Below, piece after piece: positions 36,176 to 38,907 of a stretch of 38,907 nt of DNA. Below the pieces are notes generated by a model. The model saw only the letters and a program-made list of their open reading frames with translations. It ran no database searches and was not told the DNA's origin. The first letter of the stretch is position 1; each line of letters opens with the position of its first letter. A program made the position numbers and the translations under genes. This DNA is from a virus, in the IMG/VR virus record IMGVR_UViG_3300043429_000433, positions 1-38,907 of that record; one strand, 5' to 3'.

Positions 36176-36691
36176 TCACCCCACCAAAATGTTACGCAGT
36201 GCTTTGAACAGGGCGATGGCTTGATGCACAGTCAGCTTGTCGATCACATCGTTGGGCTCCCACTCTTTAACCACCGGGGTAGGCTCGACCTTGGGCGCGG
36301 CTGCGACAATCTCGCCCGTGCGCTTGTTGATGAGGACAACTTTCTTGCGCTGCGGTGCTTGCGGCGTCTCGGCCACAGCCTTCATCTTCTTGGATGCTTT
36401 CAACGGGGTGTACGCACTAGTCGTGACGTACAGCAGGCCGGTGCTATCGCGCACAAGGCCTTGCTTGGCCATCTGCCCCAGCAGCGAGGTTACAGAGCTG
36501 CTCTTGTAGCCTTGCTTCTCCAGCGCAACGGCGATTTCCTTGCGGGTCTTGCCGGGGTTGTCTCGCACGTAGTCGAACGTGATGCGGCACACGTTGTTGC
36601 TCACCGTGAAGTAGGGCTTGGTTGCGGGTTGGGCCTCGGGAGTGTTCCACTCGTTAAGGACTTTGTTCAGTTCGGATTTGAGATCAGGCAT
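36176..36691 (-). CDS. Winged-helix DNA-binding protein (171 aa)
   Basis: This encodes 171 residues. Residues about 30-95 form a wHTH (Arg-Lys-Glu-Ile-Ala-Val-Ala-Leu-Glu-Lys-Gln, Ser-Ser-Val-Thr-Ser-Leu-Leu-Gly-Gln-Met, Gly-Leu-Val-Arg-Asp then a beta wing). A basic Ala/Pro/Lys linker and a C-terminal helical segment follow. It probably regulates early phage or host transcription. It overlaps the Nmad5-like gene by 8 nt. Confidence 0.65.
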   Translation of the reverse strand: MPDLKSELNKVLNEWNTPEAQPATKPYFTVSNNVCRITFDYVRDNPGKTRKEIAVALEKQGYKSSSVTSLLGQMAKQGLVRDSTGLLYVTTSAYTPLKASKKMKAVAETPQAPQRKKVVLINKRTGEIVAAAPKVEPTPVVKEWEPNDVIDKLTVHQAIALFKALRNILVG

Positions 36692-37172
36692 TTTTTGCTC
36701 CTTTGGGCCAGCCGAGTTTGGACAGGTCTGCCATGACGTTGGCCAGTGCAGGTAGGTTCTTAGACATGGGCGCTTCCTCTGCGGGGTAGTACTTCTCGAA
36801 CTCGGGCAAGCGAGTCATGAGCGACTTGCGTGTGGTGCACCCTTCGATGGCTCCTTGTAGCTTGCAGCGGACAGCGTGGATTGCCTCGTCCTCTGCCTTG
36901 TAGGGTGCAGTCAGCTCGTCGAGCTTCTCCTTAGTCACGTCACCAACGACCAATTCACGCGAGTCATAGCGGGTGTTGTCATACACCAAGTCACCGAAGT
37001 AGTGCGCCTTGAGCGCACCGGGGGATTCCCTGAACACCTTGCGCACAGCAGGACTCATGGCCTTGACAATGGCCGCTTGCAGGTCAGCGCGGCGCTTAGC
37101 TTTGTCGGGCTTGGGTACGTCCGCCATGATGGCTTTGACGATGGACGCTCGGGCGTATTTATCTATTCTCAC
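36684..37172 (-). CDS. Nmad5-like protein (nucleotide-modification-associated, putative)
   Basis: The start is GTG at 37172 with AAGGAG 6 nt upstream. The product is 162 residues. The N-terminal helix Ala-Ser-Ile-Val-Lys-Ala-Ile-Met-Ala-Asp-Val-Pro and the later Leu-Met-Thr-Arg-Leu-Pro-Glu-Phe-Glu-Lys-Tyr-Tyr-Pro with Asn-Leu-Pro-Ala-Leu resemble the family called Nmad5, predicted to be linked to modified phage DNA. No catalytic site is visible and no modification enzyme is seen in the window. The assignment is from memory of the pattern. Confidence 0.5.
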   Translation of the reverse strand: MRIDKYARASIVKAIMADVPKPDKAKRRADLQAAIVKAMSPAVRKVFRESPGALKAHYFGDLVYDNTRYDSRELVVGDVTKEKLDELTAPYKAEDEAIHAVRCKLQGAIEGCTTRKSLMTRLPEFEKYYPAEEAPMSKNLPALANVMADLSKLGWPKGAKNA

Positions 37173-37188
37173 GGGATTCTCCTTGGGT

Positions 37189-37371
37189 TTATTTGAAAAA
37201 GATGATGGGGGTGAATGATTGCGCAGGCACAGGGGGCGGCGTCATGTTCTCCGAGGGTGGAGTCCAGCCGTACTTGCGCCAGAGAGACTGGACGTCAGCG
37301 CCTGACGTCCACTTGAAGTCGGGGTGCCCGACAGGTATCCACGGGGTGGTTTTCTTTGCTTCGATGTTCAT
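37189..37371 (-). CDS. Hypothetical small protein (60 aa)
   Basis: This encodes 60 residues with AAGGAG 6 nt before the ATG. It is Pro/Trp-rich (Trp-Ile-Pro-Val-Gly-His-Pro-Asp-Phe, Leu-Trp-Arg-Lys-Tyr-Gly-Trp-Thr-Pro-Pro) and ends in a hydrophobic Ile-Ile-Phe-Phe-Lys. No known family. Confidence 0.55.
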   Translation of the reverse strand: MNIEAKKTTPWIPVGHPDFKWTSGADVQSLWRKYGWTPPSENMTPPPVPAQSFTPIIFFK

Positions 37372-37407
37372 AGTTTTCTCCTTGGGGTTGGGATTATTTG
37401 TACAGCG

Positions 37408-37608
37408 TTAGACATTTGTCAACGTCTTTTTGAGTTCCGAGATTTGATATTCAATCCTCTTGAGCGCACGCTGCGCATCAAGTTGGTGCTCACTATCGCT
37501 AGGACAGTTGCCAACCTGCCCTCGCCTGCGTTTGGTCCAGTAGTCACACAGGGCTTGCGCCCTGCCCAACTCGGCTTGTAGTTGCTCCATCGTCTTCATC
37601 ACCGTCAT
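37408..37608 (-). CDS. Hypothetical coiled-coil protein (66 aa)
   Basis: This encodes 66 residues, helical at both ends, with a basic Thr-Lys-Arg-Arg-Arg-Gly in the middle and one Cys on each side. GGAG lies 6 nt before the ATG. Role unknown. Confidence 0.55.
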   Translation of the reverse strand: MTVMKTMEQLQAELGRAQALCDYWTKRRRGQVGNCPSDSEHQLDAQRALKRIEYQISELKKTLTNV

Positions 37609-37609
37609 T

Positions 37610-37738
37610 TCATTCTCCAGTTAAAAACATAATCACAACGAACGCCACGGCCAGCACGACGAACCATACGGCCAGCGTGCTGTCGGACATGGGCTCCCTA
37701 TGCGTAGGGATGGGTTTGGCGGGGCCTTTGTATTTCAC
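37610..37738 (-). CDS. Single-TM microprotein with GTG start (42 aa)
   Basis: A GTG start at 37738 overlaps the upstream TGA (GTGA), with AAGGAG 7 nt upstream, so it is preferred over an internal ATG at 37690. The product is 42 residues: a basic Pro-rich N-terminus (Lys-Tyr-Lys-Gly-Pro-Ala-Lys-Pro) and a hydrophobic helix from about residue 22 to 40 (Leu-Ala-Val-Trp-Phe-Val-Val-Leu-Ala-Val). It probably spans the inner membrane; role unknown. Confidence 0.6.
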   Translation of the reverse strand: MKYKGPAKPIPTHREPMSDSTLAVWFVVLAVAFVVIMFLTGE

Positions 37739-38496
37739 TTGGTTTCTCCTTGGGTTGTGTAGTCGTGAAAAATTGTGCCTTTGCTGGCATCACCGCGTTT
37801 GTGCGCTCGCACCCAGTAACGCTTGCCGGACTTCTTACGCACAGCCCAGTGCCCTCGCACGCCGTGCTCTCGTTGTGGCTCACGTGGTTTGGCTGCACGC
37901 ACTGCGGCGGCTATGCGCTTGCGTATCGTGGCGTCGATGACGATCGTCTTCCACTCGTACAGTGGCGTCTTCCCTTTGCGTCTACGCTTGGTGTTGGCAG
38001 GGTTTGTGGGGCAGCTGTAGTACTCTGGCGCACCGCGCTTGGCGGTCGATGCGTAGTGCAAGTTCACCATCATCTCCACTGTGTTTTGCTTACACCAATC
38101 CGCTGCTTTTCGCCTGTCTTGCTGAAAATGGGGGAGCACCCGCTCGGGGTCAAAGTCCACCAGCATGGCGTACTCCCCGCCTTCCTCGTCGAACAGCTCG
38201 ACACGAAAGCCGCTATCCGGCTGTCCTTGTAGCCAGCCCGTCACTTTAATGCGCCCGTTCACCCGCTCAAGCGTGAACACATCTTGGTCAGACCAGTTGG
38301 CAAGGGGTGGGATGATGGCCATGCGCTCAAACAGAAGCGGCATCTTGGCCACACTGAAGGACGCTTGCTCAAGCGCGTAGGGGTGCAAGTCTTCGCGTGA
38401 AACATCCTGTTCGGACAGGTCTAGCCATGTGTACTCAGCAGCATCAAAAGCCACAAGCATTGCTGCCCGTGCCACTCTTGGGTTTATCTCAGTCAT
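37735..38496 (-). CDS. Hypothetical phage protein with conserved-looking C-terminal Gly-Lys-Arg-Tyr-Trp-Val region (253 aa)
   Basis: This encodes 253 residues with GGAGAAAGCA directly before the ATG. The N-terminal 170 residues are an alpha/beta region with no motif. The C-terminus is very basic (Lys-Arg-Arg-Arg-Lys-Gly). It then has His-Trp-Ala-Val-Arg-Lys-Lys-Ser-Gly-Lys-Arg-Tyr-Trp-Val and His-Lys-Arg-Gly-Asp-Ala, a small domain I have met at the ends of other phage proteins. It may bind DNA. Function unknown. Confidence 0.6.
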   Translation of the reverse strand: MTEINPRVARAAMLVAFDAAEYTWLDLSEQDVSREDLHPYALEQASFSVAKMPLLFERMAIIPPLANWSDQDVFTLERVNGRIKVTGWLQGQPDSGFRVELFDEEGGEYAMLVDFDPERVLPHFQQDRRKAADWCKQNTVEMMVNLHYASTAKRGAPEYYSCPTNPANTKRRRKGKTPLYEWKTIVIDATIRKRIAAAVRAAKPREPQREHGVRGHWAVRKKSGKRYWVRAHKRGDASKGTIFHDYTTQGETK

Positions 38497-38511
38497 TGCT
38501 TTCTCCTCATG

Positions 38512-38907
38512 TTATGCCGCGTAGGCTCGGTCAAAAATTGTGGCGAGCACGACTGTGGGGTCGTACACATTGCTGTCCTTGAGTGCTTCTGCAAGCACGC
38601 GCTCGTCTATCTTGTTGCGGTCGATCATGCGCTCGGCCATCTCTGGGTCCTCGGGCCACACGGACTCACACATCAGCTCGATGAGCCACTGCTTGGAGCC
38701 TGCCTGCGCATCGTACAGCGCCTCTTGAAGCTCGATGGCGTAGGAGTCATAGTCCCAGTCGTAGTCGTCATCACTGAGGTGGTGCCACGCAGAAGAAGCA
38801 GAAGAAGAATTGACACCCGTCAAAGACGCCCCCGCATACACACCCCAGCGGCCCCAGTCCACTGTCTCCACCACAGTTGGGTCGCGGTCAGTGGGCAGTG
38901 AGTCCCA
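38512..38907 (-). CDS. Hypothetical acidic phage protein, 5' end outside the window
   Basis: The frame stays open to the right edge, so at least 131 residues are seen and the true start probably lies beyond 38907 (GTG codons at 38874 and 38871 are possible internal starts). The protein is acidic, with Ser-Ser-Ser-Ala-Ser-Ser and Asp-Asp-Asp-Tyr-Asp-Trp-Asp-Tyr-Asp, then a helical region with Glu-Met-Ala-Glu-Arg-Met-Ile-Asp-Arg. No family is recognised. Confidence 0.6.
   Translation of the reverse strand, partial: WDSLPTDRDPTVVETVDWGRWGVYAGASLTGVNSSSASSAWHHLSDDDYDWDYDSYAIELQEALYDAQAGSKQWLIELMCESVWPEDPEMAERMIDRNKIDERVLAEALKDSNVYDPTVVLATIFDRAYAA

Noticed and set aside
1-38907. tRNA genes, CRISPR arrays, insertion sequences, integrase and attachment sites
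   Set aside because: None could be recognised by reading; repeats found are only the short coding modules noted.

Overview
The window looks like about 39 kb of a tailed bacteriophage genome, probably podovirus-like and lytic. It is cut at both ends, inside a fibre-type gene on the left and a small early gene on the right. GC content is around 55-58 % over most of it. Several small-protein modules (Lys-Arg-Glu-Trp-Val-Gly-Leu, Arg-Lys-Pro-Leu-Thr-Asp-Glu, Glu-Pro-Val-Ala-Trp) are of a kind I associate with phages of Betaproteobacteria (Burkholderiales, often freshwater). The host is therefore an inference. No integrase, repressor/excision pair, tRNA, IS element or CRISPR array was seen, and no RNA polymerase gene lies in the window.

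Left arm (1-18868, all rightward) is the virion and lysis arm. In order: the end of a receptor-binding fibre with a Gp10-like C-terminal domain; two membrane proteins of unknown role; a GTA-type 3-TM holin overlapping a GH24 lysozyme with a Glu-Cys-Thr triad; a large structural protein (possible tail nozzle/stabilisation protein); a jelly-roll-like decoration protein; then four consecutive large proteins resembling an ejection (internal virion) set. The second of these has an N-terminal GNAT-like domain joined through nine glycines. The last is a 2976-residue polyvalent protein with a HEATH metallopeptidase motif, a PcfJ-like and leucine-rich-like module in a low-GC patch, and an LPD38-like C-terminal third.

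The two arms converge at 18869-19006. This short junction is rich in inverted repeats and ends, for the leftward transcript, in a good intrinsic terminator.

Right arm (19007-38907, all leftward) is the early/replication arm, transcribed from beyond the right edge. Near the right end are small genes: an Nmad5-like protein, winged-helix proteins, a Rap1a-like secreted protein, membrane microproteins, zinc-knuckle microproteins, and a long series of genes overlapping by ATGA. Further left come nucleic-acid enzymes: VRR-NUC nuclease, family A DNA polymerase, a small HExxH protein, Cas4-like Fe-S nuclease, HNH protein, SNF2 helicase, a candidate ssDNA-binding protein, a HTH regulator and a primase-helicase. 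Together these could form a self-contained replication, recombination and DNA-processing set, while transcription is presumably left to the host polymerase or to a gene outside the window. No convincing promoter was found in either arm. No stretch longer than 300 bases lacks a gene.
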